The notes below the pieces were generated by a model. It saw only the letters and a list, made by a program, of their open reading frames with translations, did no database searches and had not been told where the DNA came from. DNA of 64,000 nt from Mycolicibacterium sp. TUM20985 (lineage in GTDB: Bacteria; Actinomycetota; Actinomycetes; Mycobacteriales; Mycobacteriaceae): the NCBI RefSeq assembly GCF_030295745.1, contig NZ_AP027291.1:3224001-3288000 (forward strand), in the 5' to 3' direction. Positions 42,916 through 54,547 of the stretch are shown here, in pieces (position 1 is the first letter of the stretch; every line of letters starts with the position of its first letter). Position numbers and translations under genes: made by a program.

Positions 42916-43917
42916 TCACCTCTCGTCGACCGACCGCGCGGCCGGAGTCGGCGCCGTCGGCGCCACGGGTGCACTACCGCGCAGCCGCACCCGCTCAAGC
43001 GCCGCAGCCAACCTCGCCGGGTCATGTAATGGTGTACCAGGTCTGGAGACGTCAGCAAACTCAACCTGAGCTTCGAGGCTGGCTGCGGTGCGCCGAAGTT
43101 GTTCCCGTTCCCGTTCTCCCGGCACGCGGCACGCGTCGACGACGATGTCGTGCACGGTGAAACCTGGTGCGTGCTGGGCCAATACGTGGATGTGGCGCTC
43201 GGCGGAGAAACCCGCCGTCTCGCCGGGTTCGGCCACCAGGTTCAGCACCAGGGCCTTGCGCGCCTCGGTTGCCTGCAGGGCGGCCACCAGCTGCGGCACC
43301 AAGACGTGCGGGATGACGCTGGTGAACCACGAGCCCGGGCCGAGGACCACGAGGTCGGCGGCCATGATCGCGTCGACCGCCTGCCGTGTCGCGGGCGGAT
43401 TGCCGGGTAGCAGGCGCACGCGTCGCACCTTGCCGACCGTGGTGGCCACCGCCACCTGACCTCTGATCACGCGGCTCATCCTCGGATCCGATTCGAGGCC
43501 GGCGACGTCGGCCTCGATCTGCAGCGCGATCGGGCACATCGGCAGCACCCGGCCCTTCAGGTCGAGAATGCGGCCGAGTTCGTCGAGGGCGGCGACGGGG
43601 TCGGCGAGCACCTCGTTCAGGCCGGCGAGCAGCAGATTGCCGATCGGGTGCCCGGCCAACGCGCCGCTGCCACCGAACCGGTGCTGCATGATGGTGGCCC
43701 AGAGATGCCCGTGTGGAGTGTCGGATGCCAACGCCGCCAACGCCATTCGCAGATCACCCGGCGGTACTACATCGAGTTCGCTGCGCAGCCGACCCGACGA
43801 GCCACCGTCGTCGGCGACCGTCACGACCGCCGTCACGTGAGGCGTCAGACGGCGTAATGCCGACAGCGTCGCGTACAGCCCGTGGCCACCGCCCAGCGCG
43901 ACGATCCGTGCACTCAC
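42916..43917 (-). CDS. yvcK: YvcK/CuvA family gluconeogenesis and cell-shape factor
   Basis: A 333-residue protein with the family motifs [15 protein letters not shown] (residues 7-21), [14 protein letters not shown] and [14 protein letters not shown]. It resembles 2-phospho-L-lactate transferases and binds UDP-sugars; in mycobacteria (CuvA) it influences peptidoglycan and carbon use. GTG 43917 overlaps the stop of the second micro-ORF of the repeat array (GTGA). In an ancestor without the repeat it would have overlapped the rapZ stop in the same way. Confidence 0.95.
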   Translation of the reverse strand: MSARIVALGGGHGLYATLSALRRLTPHVTAVVTVADDGGSSGRLRSELDVVPPGDLRMALAALASDTPHGHLWATIMQHRFGGSGALAGHPIGNLLLAGLNEVLADPVAALDELGRILDLKGRVLPMCPIALQIEADVAGLESDPRMSRVIRGQVAVATTVGKVRRVRLLPGNPPATRQAVDAIMAADLVVLGPGSWFTSVIPHVLVPQLVAALQATEARKALVLNLVAEPGETAGFSAERHIHVLAQHAPGFTVHDIVVDACRVPGEREREQLRRTAASLEAQVEFADVSRPGTPLHDPARLAAALERVRLRGSAPVAPTAPTPAARSVDER

Positions 43918-43994
43918 GGCTCGACTCCCACGCGTTCCGGTCCTCGCTCGTTCCTCGCTGCGATCCTCACGCGCGCTCGTCTTCGTGCACTCAT
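43914..43994 (-). CDS. Micro-ORF 2 of the MIRU-like repeat (26 residues)
   Basis: An arginine-rich 26-residue frame starting [14 protein letters not shown]. Its ATG overlaps the stop of micro-ORF 1 and its TGA overlaps the yvcK GTG. It differs from micro-ORF 1 by Asn instead of Asp at residue 15. Its role may be only to hand ribosomes on to yvcK. Confidence 0.4.
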   Translation of the reverse strand: MSARRRARVRIAARNERGPERVGVEP

Positions 43995-44071
43995 GGCTCG
44001 ACTCCCACGCGTTCCGGTCCTCGCTCGTCCCTCGCTGCGATCCTCACGCGCGCTCGTCTTCGTGCACTCAT
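43991..44071 (-). CDS. Micro-ORF 1 of the MIRU-like repeat (26 residues)
   Basis: A 26-residue frame starting [14 protein letters not shown]. Its ATG overlaps the rapZ TGA (ATGA) and its own TGA overlaps the ATG of micro-ORF 2. A frame of 27 codons with a 4-base overlap gives exactly the 77-bp repeat period. Whether a stable peptide accumulates is unknown. Confidence 0.4.
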   Translation of the reverse strand: MSARRRARVRIAARDERGPERVGVEP

Positions 44072-44973
44072 TCGCGGCCCAGATCCCGATGCAGCACCCG
44101 CACCGTCAGATCGTCGTCACCGTCGAGACGCCCCGCGAGGGCTTCGGCGATCGCCACGCTGCGGTGCTTGCCGCCCGTGCATCCGATCGCGACGGTCATG
44201 TAGCGCTTGCCCTCCCTGCGGTAACCGTCGATGACGACGTCCAGCAACCGATGGTAGGTGTCGATGAAGTCCGCCGCCCCCGGTTGGCCCAGGACGTAGT
44301 CACGCACCGCCGGATGCTGGCCCGTGTGCGGCCGCAACTCGTCGACCCAGTGCGGGTTCGGCAGGAAGCGGACGTCCATCACGGTGTCGGCGTCCATGGG
44401 CAGGCCGTACTTGTAGCCGAACGACTCCACGGTGACGTTGGTGTGCGCCACGGTCTCGGCGGCGAAGGCGCGCTCGATGGTCTCGCGCAGTGCGGGCACC
44501 GGCAGCGACGACGTGTCGATGACCAGGTCCGCGGCGGCCCGGATGGAGGCCAGCATCTTGCGCTCGGCGGTAATGCCCTCGGCCAGAGTCTGGTTGCCCT
44601 GCAACGGATGACTGCGCCGGTTCTGCTCGTAGCGACGGACGAGGATGTCGTCGGAGGCCTCGAGGAAGAGCACGCGAGGGGTGATGTTGCGGGTAGCCAG
44701 TTCGTGACGCACCCATTCCAGGTCACCGGTGAAACCTCGCGAGCGGACGTCCATCACGACGGCGAGCTGGGTGATGCGCGAACCCGCCGCCAGGCCCAGC
44801 TCGACCATCCGAGCGATCAGCTCCGGCGGCAGATTGTCGGCGACGTACCAGCCGAGGTCCTCGAGGACCTTGGCCGCGGTACCCCGCCCTGCTCCGGACA
44901 GGCCGGTGACGAGGACGACGTCGATACCGGCCGCCGGTTGATCGTCGGCATGACCGTCCTGGAGCTCGGTCAT
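44068..44973 (-). CDS. rapZ: RapZ/YvcJ family nucleotide-binding protein
   Basis: A 301-residue protein with the P-loop-like [20 protein letters not shown] (residues 22-41), where the usual Lys is Arg as in other mycobacteria. The C-terminal domain has [18 protein letters not shown]. The enteric homologue controls GlmS through small RNA; in actinobacteria the role is unsettled, possibly in amino-sugar control together with YvcK. ATG 44973 overlaps the uvrC stop. Confidence 0.95.
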   Translation of the reverse strand: MTELQDGHADDQPAAGIDVVLVTGLSGAGRGTAAKVLEDLGWYVADNLPPELIARMVELGLAAGSRITQLAVVMDVRSRGFTGDLEWVRHELATRNITPRVLFLEASDDILVRRYEQNRRSHPLQGNQTLAEGITAERKMLASIRAAADLVIDTSSLPVPALRETIERAFAAETVAHTNVTVESFGYKYGLPMDADTVMDVRFLPNPHWVDELRPHTGQHPAVRDYVLGQPGAADFIDTYHRLLDVVIDGYRREGKRYMTVAIGCTGGKHRSVAIAEALAGRLDGDDDLTVRVLHRDLGRE

Positions 44974-46982
44974 GCGTGATCGGCCTCCTGGATCGTCGTC
45001 GGTGAAACCTCGGCCATGATCGTAGGCACGCCGAGCGCCTCGAGGACGGCGTTCGCCGTGGCTACTCCGATTCCCGGCACCGCGGTGATCTCCTCGACGC
45101 TGGCGTCCTTGAGCCTCGCCACCGAACCGAAGTGCGTCACCAAGGCCTTGCGCCGGTGCTCCCCCAGACCCGGAATGGAGTCTAGTGCCGACGCGGTCAT
45201 GCGTTTCGACCGCTTGCTGCGGTGGTAGCTGATCGCGAACCGATGCGCCTCGTCGCGTACGCGCTGCAGCAGGTAGAGCCCGTCGCTGTTGCGGGGAAGG
45301 ATGATCGGATCCGGGGACATCCCGTCCAGGTTCGGGACCCAGACCTCCTCCAGCCGCTTGGCCAGCCCGATGACGGCCACGTCGGTGACGCCGAGGTCAT
45401 CGAGGACCGCCGCGGCCGCGTTGACCTGCGGGGCGCCGCCGTCGACGACGAAGAGGTTGGGTGGGTAGGCGAACCTGCGCGGACGGGCGTCCTCGGTCAG
45501 CGGGGCCTGCGCGTCGGCGACGTGCCGCGCGAAGCGACGCCGCGTCACCTCGGCGATCGATGCGACGTCGTCGGAACGACCTTCGCCGGCCGCCTCGCGG
45601 ATGGCATAGTGCCGGTAATCCGACTTGCGGGGCAGACCGTCCTCGAACACCACCAACGATGCCACCACGTCGGTGCCCTGAACGTGGCTGATGTCGACGC
45701 ACTCGATGCGCAGCGGCGCGTCGGTGAGACCCAGGAATTCCTGGATGCTCTGCAGCGCTTCGGATCTGGCGTTGAAGTCGCCGGCGCGCTTGAGCTTGTG
45801 CTGGTTCAGGGCGTCCTGCGCATTGCGATGAACCGTCTCGGCCAGCGCACGCTTGTCGCCGCGGACGGGCACCCGGAGCTGAACGTTGGCCCCGCGCAGT
45901 CCGGTCAGCCAGGCCGCGAGCTCGTCGGCGTTGTCGGGCAGCACCGGGACCAGCACCTGCCGCGGCACCAGATTGGTGGCGTCATCTGCTCCGGCCGGGC
46001 CGCCGAGTTCGGCCTGGTCGCCATAGAACTGCGTGATGAACTGCTCGACGAGGATCTTGAGACCCGACTTGCCCGGCGCAGCAGCACCCGTCACCTCCGG
46101 CTCCGTGGACTTCTCGACGACCCAGCCGCGCTGGCCACGGACCCGCCCGCCCCGCACGTGGAATACCTGCACGGCGGCTTCGAGCTCGTCGTCGGCGAAC
46201 GCGACGACGTCGGCGTCGGTGCCGTCGCCGAAGACGACGGTCTGCTTCTCCAGGGCACGCTTGAGGGCTCCGATGTCATCCCGCAGCCGGGCGGCCCGCT
46301 CGAAGTCGAGCTGCTCGGCGGCGGCGTTCATCTGCTGCTCCATGTCACGGGCCAGCCGGTCGGTCTTGCCCGCCAGGAAGTCGCAGAAGTCGAGCACGAT
46401 CCTGCGGTGCTCCTCGGCACTGACCCGTCCCACGCACGGTGCAGAACACTTGTCGATGTAACCGAGCAAGCACGGCCGGCCAATCTGGTTGTGCCGCTTC
46501 AACACTCCCGCCGAGCAGGTGCGGGCGGGAAAGACCCGGGTGAGCAGGTCGAGCGTTTCCCGGATCGCCCAGGCGTGGGAGTACGGACCGAAGTAGCGCA
46601 CACCCTTGCGGCGCGGACCGCGGTAGACGAACAGCCGCGGATACTCCTCGTTGAGCGTGACGGCGAGTACGGGGTACGACTTGTCGTCGCGGTAGCGGAT
46701 GTTGAACCGAGGATCGAACTCCTTGATCCAGTTGTATTCCAGCTGTAGCGCTTCGACTTCGGTGCCGACGACGGTCCACTCGACACTGCCCGCGGTCGTG
46801 ACCATCTGCCTGGTGCGCGGCGCGAGCCCGGACAGATCGGCGAAGTAGGAGTTGAGTCGGCTTCGAAGGCTCTTGGCCTTGCCGACGTAGATCACCCGGC
46901 CGTGCGGATCGCGGAACCGGTAGACGCCGGGCTCGAGGGGTATCGAGCCCGGGGCAGGCCGGTAGGTCGCTGGATCGGGCAC
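44970..46982 (-). CDS. uvrC: UvrABC excinuclease subunit C
   Basis: A 670-residue nucleotide-excision-repair nuclease. The N-terminal GIY-YIG domain ([20 protein letters not shown]) makes the 3' incision. A central UVR segment ([22 protein letters not shown]) binds UvrB, a Cys-rich region reads [16 protein letters not shown], the RNase-H-like domain includes [15 protein letters not shown] and [12 protein letters not shown], and a C-terminal HhH pair includes [16 protein letters not shown] 46982 has GGAG upstream; the longer open frame lacks homology. Confidence 0.97.
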   Translation of the reverse strand: MPDPATYRPAPGSIPLEPGVYRFRDPHGRVIYVGKAKSLRSRLNSYFADLSGLAPRTRQMVTTAGSVEWTVVGTEVEALQLEYNWIKEFDPRFNIRYRDDKSYPVLAVTLNEEYPRLFVYRGPRRKGVRYFGPYSHAWAIRETLDLLTRVFPARTCSAGVLKRHNQIGRPCLLGYIDKCSAPCVGRVSAEEHRRIVLDFCDFLAGKTDRLARDMEQQMNAAAEQLDFERAARLRDDIGALKRALEKQTVVFGDGTDADVVAFADDELEAAVQVFHVRGGRVRGQRGWVVEKSTEPEVTGAAAPGKSGLKILVEQFITQFYGDQAELGGPAGADDATNLVPRQVLVPVLPDNADELAAWLTGLRGANVQLRVPVRGDKRALAETVHRNAQDALNQHKLKRAGDFNARSEALQSIQEFLGLTDAPLRIECVDISHVQGTDVVASLVVFEDGLPRKSDYRHYAIREAAGEGRSDDVASIAEVTRRRFARHVADAQAPLTEDARPRRFAYPPNLFVVDGGAPQVNAAAAVLDDLGVTDVAVIGLAKRLEEVWVPNLDGMSPDPIILPRNSDGLYLLQRVRDEAHRFAISYHRSKRSKRMTASALDSIPGLGEHRRKALVTHFGSVARLKDASVEEITAVPGIGVATANAVLEALGVPTIMAEVSPTTIQEADHA

Positions 46983-47044
46983 GGCTCCAGGGTAGTTCGC
47001 CGTCCGACACGTGGAGGCCACCGGACGCGTGCGACCCGAAACCC

Positions 47045-48370
47045 TCAGCTCAGCGCATCGATGAAACCGCGGTACGCGGCGGCCTTCGCCTCGTAGTTGG
47101 CGAACAGGTCGTAGCTGGCCGCTCCCGGTGACAGGAGGACGACGTCGACGTCGGGCAGCGACGCCGCCGTCCGCACCGCCGCCTCGAGACTGTGCACCAG
47201 GTGGGTGCGCGACGGATGCGCGGCCGCGAACGTCTGCCCGATGGCGGCGCCGTTGGTCGGTGACTGGATCAGCGTCACCCGGCGTTCGCCGCTGCACAGG
47301 TACCCGTCGACCTGGTCGTAGTTCAGCTGACGATCCATCCCGCCCACGATCACCGCCACGTGCTCATCGGCCCGCATCGCGCGGAGTGCGGCGACGACGC
47401 TCTCCCCCGTCGTCGCCAGGGTGTCGTCGATCCATCGGAGGCGTCCGGTGGTCCGCACGGTCTGCAGCCGGTGCGGCAGCCCCTGGTAGTCATCGACGGC
47501 GGCGTCGAACTCGGCGGCCGTCACCGGCCGACCGATCACCTCCGCGGCGGCGAGGGCAGCCAGCGCCCCGTTCACCAGGTTGTGCTCATAGCTCATCACC
47601 GCGCGCCCGTCGCTTCGCTCGCCCCCGGCGATGCGCCGCACCTGCTCGGGGTCGGCGAGTCGAAGTTCCAGGTGGGTCGGCGGCACCCCTAGGCGCTCGA
47701 GGGTGGTCACCACTTCCCGGGTCGTGACCAGCGAGCGGGCGCCGTTGCGGAAGACGTTGGCCTTGGCGAGGTGGTAGGAGTCCTTGTCGCCGTGCCAATC
47801 CAGATGGTCCTCGTAGAGGTTGGTGATCACGGCCACGGCGGGTGACGTCGTGAGCAAGGCCGCCTGCTGGCTGGACAATTCGGCGACGACAACGACGCCG
47901 GGGCCGGGTGTGAGATCCGACAGCGGCGTGCCGATGTTACCCGCGACGACGGCGTGGACCCCGAGCTGCCGAAGGAGGTGGCCCAGGAACGACGCGGTGG
48001 TGCTCTTACCCTTCGTGCCGGTGACCCCGATCGTCGCCGCACCGTGGCGAGACATGAACCAGTCTGCGGCACTGGAGATTCGGATTCCCGAGCGGCGCAG
48101 ATCCGCGAAGACGGGTTGCCGCCAAGGCACACCGGGGCTGACGAAGACGACGTCGCACGCCCGCAGTCGGTCGAGGTGTTCGGGGCCGCGGAACACCTCG
48201 AGACCTGCGATGCCGGCGGGCTCCTCGTAGGGGCGTCGGCCCACGTCGTCCACCGCCTCGATGCGGGCCGCACCCGCCGCGGCGGCGGTTCGCGCCATCG
48301 ACACGCCCTCCCGGCCGAACCCCCAGATGCCGACGGTGAGGCCGGTCACGTCCGACGGTGAGGTGGTCAT
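47045..48370 (-). CDS. murD2: MurD2-like ligase: UDP-MurNAc-L-Ala-L-Glu synthetase
   Basis: A 441-residue Mur ligase with an N-terminal Rossmann domain ([17 protein letters not shown]), the ATP loop [13 protein letters not shown] (residues 116-128) and [11 protein letters not shown] in the middle domain. In the C-terminal amino-acid domain the usual MurD NDSKATN is replaced by IDDTLATT, and the end motif is [18 protein letters not shown]. This divergence, and the gene beside it, fit MurD2, which adds L-Glu (not D-Glu) to UDP-MurNAc-L-Ala. It starts one base after the murL stop. Function is inferred from the Xanthomonas MurD2-MurL pair. Confidence 0.8.
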   Translation of the reverse strand: MTTSPSDVTGLTVGIWGFGREGVSMARTAAAAGAARIEAVDDVGRRPYEEPAGIAGLEVFRGPEHLDRLRACDVVFVSPGVPWRQPVFADLRRSGIRISSAADWFMSRHGAATIGVTGTKGKSTTASFLGHLLRQLGVHAVVAGNIGTPLSDLTPGPGVVVVAELSSQQAALLTTSPAVAVITNLYEDHLDWHGDKDSYHLAKANVFRNGARSLVTTREVVTTLERLGVPPTHLELRLADPEQVRRIAGGERSDGRAVMSYEHNLVNGALAALAAAEVIGRPVTAAEFDAAVDDYQGLPHRLQTVRTTGRLRWIDDTLATTGESVVAALRAMRADEHVAVIVGGMDRQLNYDQVDGYLCSGERRVTLIQSPTNGAAIGQTFAAAHPSRTHLVHSLEAAVRTAASLPDVDVVLLSPGAASYDLFANYEAKAAAYRGFIDALS

Positions 48371-48371
48371 G

Positions 48372-49718
48372 TCACGCCAGTGCGGCGAGGTACCGGGCGG
48401 GAACGAAGTTCACCGCTGTCGCCCCCTCTTGCGCCGAGTCGTCGGAGGTGGCGACCTTCTCGAGTTCGGTGCGCCGAGAACGGAATTCCTCGACCAGGGG
48501 AACGCCTTCCCACTCGTCGTCGTCGAGAACCGACAGCAGGGACTCGGCCGCCTCGTAGTATTCGCCGACGCATTCGAACGGCTTGTGCACACCGAGGCCC
48601 ACGATGTCCTCGAACCCGGGCCGGTTTGCCACGTCGGCGTAGAGATCGTGACCGAAGATGGCCTCGACCTCCGCGCGACCCAGTCGCGGCGCCATGAGGC
48701 CGTAGACGAAAAGGCACTTGGGGCAGTGCCCGCACCAGGTGGCACCCCGGCGCCCCGAGTCGATCGCGAACGGGCGGTTGCAGCTGATGAAGTCGCGGAA
48801 GTACTGCGGGCTGCCACGGAACCGGTCGGCGATCTCGGACTCCGACAGCGGCCGAAGCAGCGAGAAGTAACGGTCCGGGTTCAGGCCGTAGGCGCTCAGG
48901 GTGTCCCGCAGGAGTGACTCGTAGGAAATGCTCTTGGACCATTGATGATTGACGTCACGGCCGAGCCACGTGATGTTGCCGACGTTGGACGACCGCTCGT
49001 TGGACAACACGACCGGGCCGAGGCCGTTCGCGTCGGCGACGATGAGCCCGATGACGCTGTTGATCGCCGTGACGGGAACGTGCCCGTTGTGCGCGCCCCG
49101 GTCGTTGGCCTCGATGAGTCGTCGGTCGATGCGGCGCGTCACCCGGAGACTGTCGAGTCCGCTGATCTCGATGCACCGGTCGATGGGGTCGAACTTGTTC
49201 ACGCTGAACAGCGTGGGACGAAAGCCCTGGCGCTTGAGTGCTTCGATGCTGACGACCGAGTCCTTGCCACCACCGACCGGCACCAGCGGTTCGGCGTCGG
49301 CGTCCCAGGCGTCCCCGCCTGCGGTCACCGGAGCGGCGTCGGGTCCGGCGATCTCGGGTGTCAGCGCGTCGGGAAGTGCGTTGCGGTAGGCGAATTCGCC
49401 GAGTCCGCCCGCGATGAGCTCACGCAGGTACCCGCGCTCGAACTCACCCGTGGGGAAGGCGATGTCGATACGCGGCGGGGCAGCGGCCTTGTAGTAGCTC
49501 AGCGAGCAGGTCAGTGCGAGCAGGCGCAGCAGGCGGTCGTCGGGAGCGCGATCACCGAGCGCGGCACCGAAGTCCACCACCTCGGTGAAGGACTCGTCCG
49601 CGGCATCGTGGGAAACGTTGGCGCGCAACGTGTAATGGGCGCTGAACACACCGTCGGGCGACACGTCGTAGCCGTCGATCGTCATCGCCCGAAACGACGA
49701 CGGATCGAAGCCGCTCAT
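48372..49718 (-). CDS. murL: MurL-like UDP-MurNAc-L-Ala-L-Glu epimerase
   Basis: A 448-residue protein with a PP-loop-like ATP motif PVGGGKDSVVSIEAL (residues 147-161) and a Cys pair in TWCGHCPKCLF (about 327-337). Other blocks are SNERSSNVGNITWLG and VNHQWSKSISYE. These are the features of MurL, which uses ATP to invert the terminal L-Glu of UDP-MurNAc-L-Ala-L-Glu to D-Glu. The start is ATG 49718, which overlaps the stop of the upstream gene (ATGA); the frame is open further but lies inside that gene. Its coupling with murD2 supports the call. Confidence 0.8.
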   Translation of the reverse strand: MSGFDPSSFRAMTIDGYDVSPDGVFSAHYTLRANVSHDAADESFTEVVDFGAALGDRAPDDRLLRLLALTCSLSYYKAAAPPRIDIAFPTGEFERGYLRELIAGGLGEFAYRNALPDALTPEIAGPDAAPVTAGGDAWDADAEPLVPVGGGKDSVVSIEALKRQGFRPTLFSVNKFDPIDRCIEISGLDSLRVTRRIDRRLIEANDRGAHNGHVPVTAINSVIGLIVADANGLGPVVLSNERSSNVGNITWLGRDVNHQWSKSISYESLLRDTLSAYGLNPDRYFSLLRPLSESEIADRFRGSPQYFRDFISCNRPFAIDSGRRGATWCGHCPKCLFVYGLMAPRLGRAEVEAIFGHDLYADVANRPGFEDIVGLGVHKPFECVGEYYEAAESLLSVLDDDEWEGVPLVEEFRSRRTELEKVATSDDSAQEGATAVNFVPARYLAALA

Positions 49719-50485
49719 GACCATCTCGCGAACGCCGGTACCGTCTCGACGTCCACGGGCCACGCCTTCCCGTCGAGCTCGGCGACGGGATGGATCTCGT
49801 AGCGCGGTGACACCCACCAGACGCGGTCCGCGTCGGGCGAGGGCGCGTCGATCCGGCTGATCGGCGCCAGCGCACCGCACGCCGCCAGCTGATCGAGGAC
49901 CGACGTCGGCTCCGCGTTCTCCACTCCGACACAGCCGCCGGAGGCCTGGAAGACCAGGGCGCCGAGGAGCGGCTCCCCGTCGGACAACCCGTCGGCGTAG
50001 CCCCGGCCGTTCAGCCAGCGCTCGCACTGATCGACGTCGGCCCTGCTGACCGTCCGTGCGGCCATCCGCTGCCACCAGGGATCCGAGGCGCGGTGGGCAT
50101 GGCGCACCGACTGGTCACCGGCGATGCGGACCGGCTCGGCCCGCAGCGGTCGCACCGCCGCGCCCGACACCAAAATCTGCGGATCGCCGTCGGCCTCGAC
50201 GAGGGTGACGCTCGCGGCGATCAGCGGGGCGGACGTGGCGTCCGGGAGACCGGCGGCGAAGGCCGACAGCGCGGCCGCCACGTCACCGGCCGTGGGCATG
50301 CGGATGGCGAAGAACTCGGCAGGCTCCCGCAGGTGGCGCCAGACGAGATCGGCATCGGGTCGGCGCCCGGGAACCATCGGGATCGTGATGGTGGGCGACG
50401 TCCCGGGCCGCGCGGTCAGCTGGGCGGCACAGAGGGTACGGAGGTCGGGTTCCAGAGTGGTCACCGACGTGCGAAAATGGCTCAC
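49715..50485 (-). CDS. Unknown protein, first gene of the murL-murD2 operon
   Basis: A 256-residue soluble protein I do not recognise. Visible features are a C-terminal conserved-looking block (LLGALVFQASGGCVGVENAE and DRVWWVSPRYEIHPVAELDG), a WWQRMAARTVSRADVDQCERWL segment in the middle and only one lysine (in DGKAW), so a PLP enzyme is unlikely. It overlaps murL by ATGA and is therefore tightly coupled. A role in the same peptidoglycan step is inferred only from position. GTG 50485 has a TAGAAT hexamer upstream. Confidence 0.75.
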   Translation of the reverse strand: MSHFRTSVTTLEPDLRTLCAAQLTARPGTSPTITIPMVPGRRPDADLVWRHLREPAEFFAIRMPTAGDVAAALSAFAAGLPDATSAPLIAASVTLVEADGDPQILVSGAAVRPLRAEPVRIAGDQSVRHAHRASDPWWQRMAARTVSRADVDQCERWLNGRGYADGLSDGEPLLGALVFQASGGCVGVENAEPTSVLDQLAACGALAPISRIDAPSPDADRVWWVSPRYEIHPVAELDGKAWPVDVETVPAFARWS

Positions 50486-50494
50486 TGTCTGCGC

Positions 50495-50500
50495 ATTCTA
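50495..50500 (-). promoter_or_regulatory. Candidate -10 element of the murL-murD2 operon
   Basis: TAGAAT on the minus strand (five of six consensus matches) lies nine bases before GTG 50485. No convincing -35 is seen. The divergent GNAT gene starts 31 bases away, so the promoter region is compact. Confidence 0.45.
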
Positions 50501-50531
50501 ACGTACCGACGAAGGGTCCTGGCGACGCCGC

Positions 50532-50982
50532 ATGAGTGCCCCGATGGTCACCCGGCTCACCGAATCCGACTGGCGCGTGTTCGCCACTCTCCGGCTTCGC
50601 GCGTTGACCGACACCCTCGGCGCCGGGAACCTGCAGTACCGCCACGAGATGACGTTCACGGCGGCGCAGTGGCGGCGCCGGCTGCGTGCGCACGCCCAGT
50701 TCGCGGTCCTGGTCGACGACCACCTCGTCGGACTCATCGGCGCACAGCGGCAGGGCGCTGAGGCGGTGTACCTGTATTCACTGTGGCTGGAACCGCACGC
50801 GCGCGGTCGCGGCCTCGGACACGATCTGGTCAGCGCCGCGATCGACTGGGCCCGCAGTCAGCGGGCGCGCATCGTGACCCTGCGTGTCGACGCCGCCAAC
50901 GCCACGGCCCGCGGTGTCTACGAGCGGTTGGGTTTCGGAGTGGTCGGCGCATCGACGACGGCCACCGAACTCACCATGTCCC

Positions 50983-50996
<14 letters not shown>
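50532..50996 (+). CDS. GNAT-family N-acetyltransferase
   Basis: A 154-residue acetyl-CoA-dependent acetyltransferase. The CoA-binding motif is LYSLWLEPHARGRGLGHDLV (about residues 80-100), followed by the C-terminal NATARGVYERLGF. Substrate unknown. It is divergent from the murL operon; its 3' end overlaps the convergent PH-domain gene by 14 bases. Confidence 0.9.
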
Positions 50997-53254
<2,258 letters not shown>

Positions 53255-53387
53255 CTCTGCCACCCTTGCCGTCCCGATCGGGACCATCGTGCACCGCACC
53301 CTTGATCGTCCATCAGTATGAACCAATTCGGCGTGACACTTATTGCCCGCTCCTTCGGGACCCCGGCGAACAGGGCCGACGTTGCAA

Positions 53388-53984
53388 TCAGGGCTGGTGG
53401 GAAAGCAGCCGCTCGACATACTTCGCGATGACGTCGACCTCGAGGTTGACCGGTATGCCGACGCCGGCCCGCCCCAACGTCGTCATCTGCAGCGTGGTCG
53501 GGATGAGCGACACCTCGAACCAGTCGGGCCCCAGGCTGGAGACCGTCAGCGAGATGCCGTCAACGGTGATCGACCCCTTCTCCACCACGTAGCGCGACAG
53601 CGATACCGGCAGTGAGATGCGCACCACTTCCCAGTGCTCCGACGGCGTCCGCGCCAGAACGCGTCCGGTGCCGTCCACGTGGCCCTGCACGATGTGCCCG
53701 CCCAGCCTGCTGTTGAGGGCCGCCGCCCGTTCGAGGTTGACGTGGCTGCCCACCTCGACTCCCTGCAGGCTCGAGCGGTTGAGGGTCTCGGCCATCACGT
53801 CGGCGGTGAACGCCCCGTCGGCGAGCAGTTCCACGACTGTGAGACAGACGCCGTTGACGGCGATTGAATCGCCGTGACCGGCGTCGGTCGTGACGAGGGG
53901 ACCACGGATGACGAAACGTGCGGCGTCGGTGAGATCCTCCTTGCCGACGACCTCACCCAACTCTTCGACGATGCCGGTGAACAT
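53388..53984 (-). CDS. ribE: Riboflavin synthase alpha subunit
   Basis: A 198-residue enzyme with two tandem lumazine-binding beta-barrel repeats: [13 protein letters not shown]... and [13 protein letters not shown]..., each with [10 protein letters not shown] / [10 protein letters not shown] strands. It dismutates two lumazines to riboflavin. ATG 53984 has TAGCCT seven bases upstream (leaderless candidate). It precedes ribBA by 133 bases. Confidence 0.97.
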   Translation of the reverse strand: MFTGIVEELGEVVGKEDLTDAARFVIRGPLVTTDAGHGDSIAVNGVCLTVVELLADGAFTADVMAETLNRSSLQGVEVGSHVNLERAAALNSRLGGHIVQGHVDGTGRVLARTPSEHWEVVRISLPVSLSRYVVEKGSITVDGISLTVSSLGPDWFEVSLIPTTLQMTTLGRAGVGIPVNLEVDVIAKYVERLLSHQP

Positions 53985-53991
53985 GCTGACC

Positions 53992-53997
53992 AGGCTA
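53992..53997 (-). promoter_or_regulatory. Candidate -10 element of ribE
   Basis: TAGCCT on the minus strand, seven bases before ATG 53984, consistent with leaderless transcription. Confidence 0.35.
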
Positions 53998-53998
53998 G

Positions 53999-54483
53999 TC
54001 AGAGTTGCTTCTGCCCGAAGTAGGTGGCCACCGGGTTGTCGTTGAAGTTGGCCACCGGGATGTAGCCCTCCCGCTCGTAGAGGCGCTGCGCCTCCGGTTG
54101 ACGTGGTCCCGTGTCCAACCGCGACACCATGTAACCAAGCCCCCGCGCGGCGTCCTCCAGCGCGTAGAGCAGCTCACGTGCCAGCCCCTGACCGCGCGCC
54201 TCGGGGGTGACGTACATCCGTTTGATCTCGCAGGCGCCGTCGGGCAGTCGCTTCAGGCCACCGCCGCACAACGCCACCCCGTCGCGGTATCCGACGAGGA
54301 ACACGCCGCCCGGCGGACCCAGTTCCGTCGGCCCGCCCTCGGCATGTCGGGCGCGTCGAGGTCCAAGCCGCCGGATCCCTCTGCGCCGAGGTCCCAGTAC
54401 AGCGCGCGCATCTCGTCGAGCATTGCCGCGACCAGCGCCGCGGCATCGCCGACGTCGGAGGGAACCGCGCGAAACACCAGCAC
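53999..54483 (-). pseudogene. GNAT acetyltransferase with a single-base frameshift
   Basis: Two reading frames together encode one GNAT protein. The first, from GTG 54483 (AGGAG seven bases upstream), gives VLVFRAVPSDVGDAAALVAA through LDAPDMPRA. The second continues from about PTELGPPGGVFLVGYRDGVA to the end and carries the acetyl-CoA motif YVTPEARGQGLARELL. The frame shifts within about 54328-54342, in the GC run GAGGGCGGGCCG, and is explained by loss of one base. This is either a genuine pseudogene or an assembly error. Divergent from lprG. Confidence 0.75.
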
Positions 54484-54535
54484 CGCTCTACTCCTACCCG
54501 GTGCCCGCCGCAAAGGTCCACCCATTCGCACCCAC

Positions 54536-54541
54536 TACGAT
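54536..54541 (+). promoter_or_regulatory. Candidate -10 element of lprG (leaderless)
   Basis: TACGAT lies six bases before the lprG ATG at 54548, the same hexamer and spacing as before ctaA. No Shine-Dalgarno sequence is present in those six bases, supporting a leaderless message. Confidence 0.45.
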
Positions 54542-54547
54542 GCAACC

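Larger units (their letters stand above)
43914..44071 (-). repeat. MIRU-like 77-bp tandem repeat between rapZ and yvcK
   Basis: Two direct copies (43917-43993 and 43994-44070) with 75 of 77 bases identical, plus a third GAGTGCACG boundary. The differences are at 43917/43994 and 43952/44029. Start/stop overlaps at every junction (ATGA, ATGA, GTGA on the minus strand) are the known hallmark of mycobacterial interspersed repetitive units, which insert at translational-coupling sites in operons. This is the whole content of the interval between rapZ and yvcK. Confidence 0.8.

Noticed and set aside
43914-44071. CRISPR array
   Set aside because: The repeats are contiguous with no spacers and carry start/stop overlaps; they fit a MIRU-type tandem repeat.
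53255-53387. FMN riboswitch in the ribBA leader
   Set aside because: The conserved RFN boxes are not present; the leader is short and lacks the expected stems.
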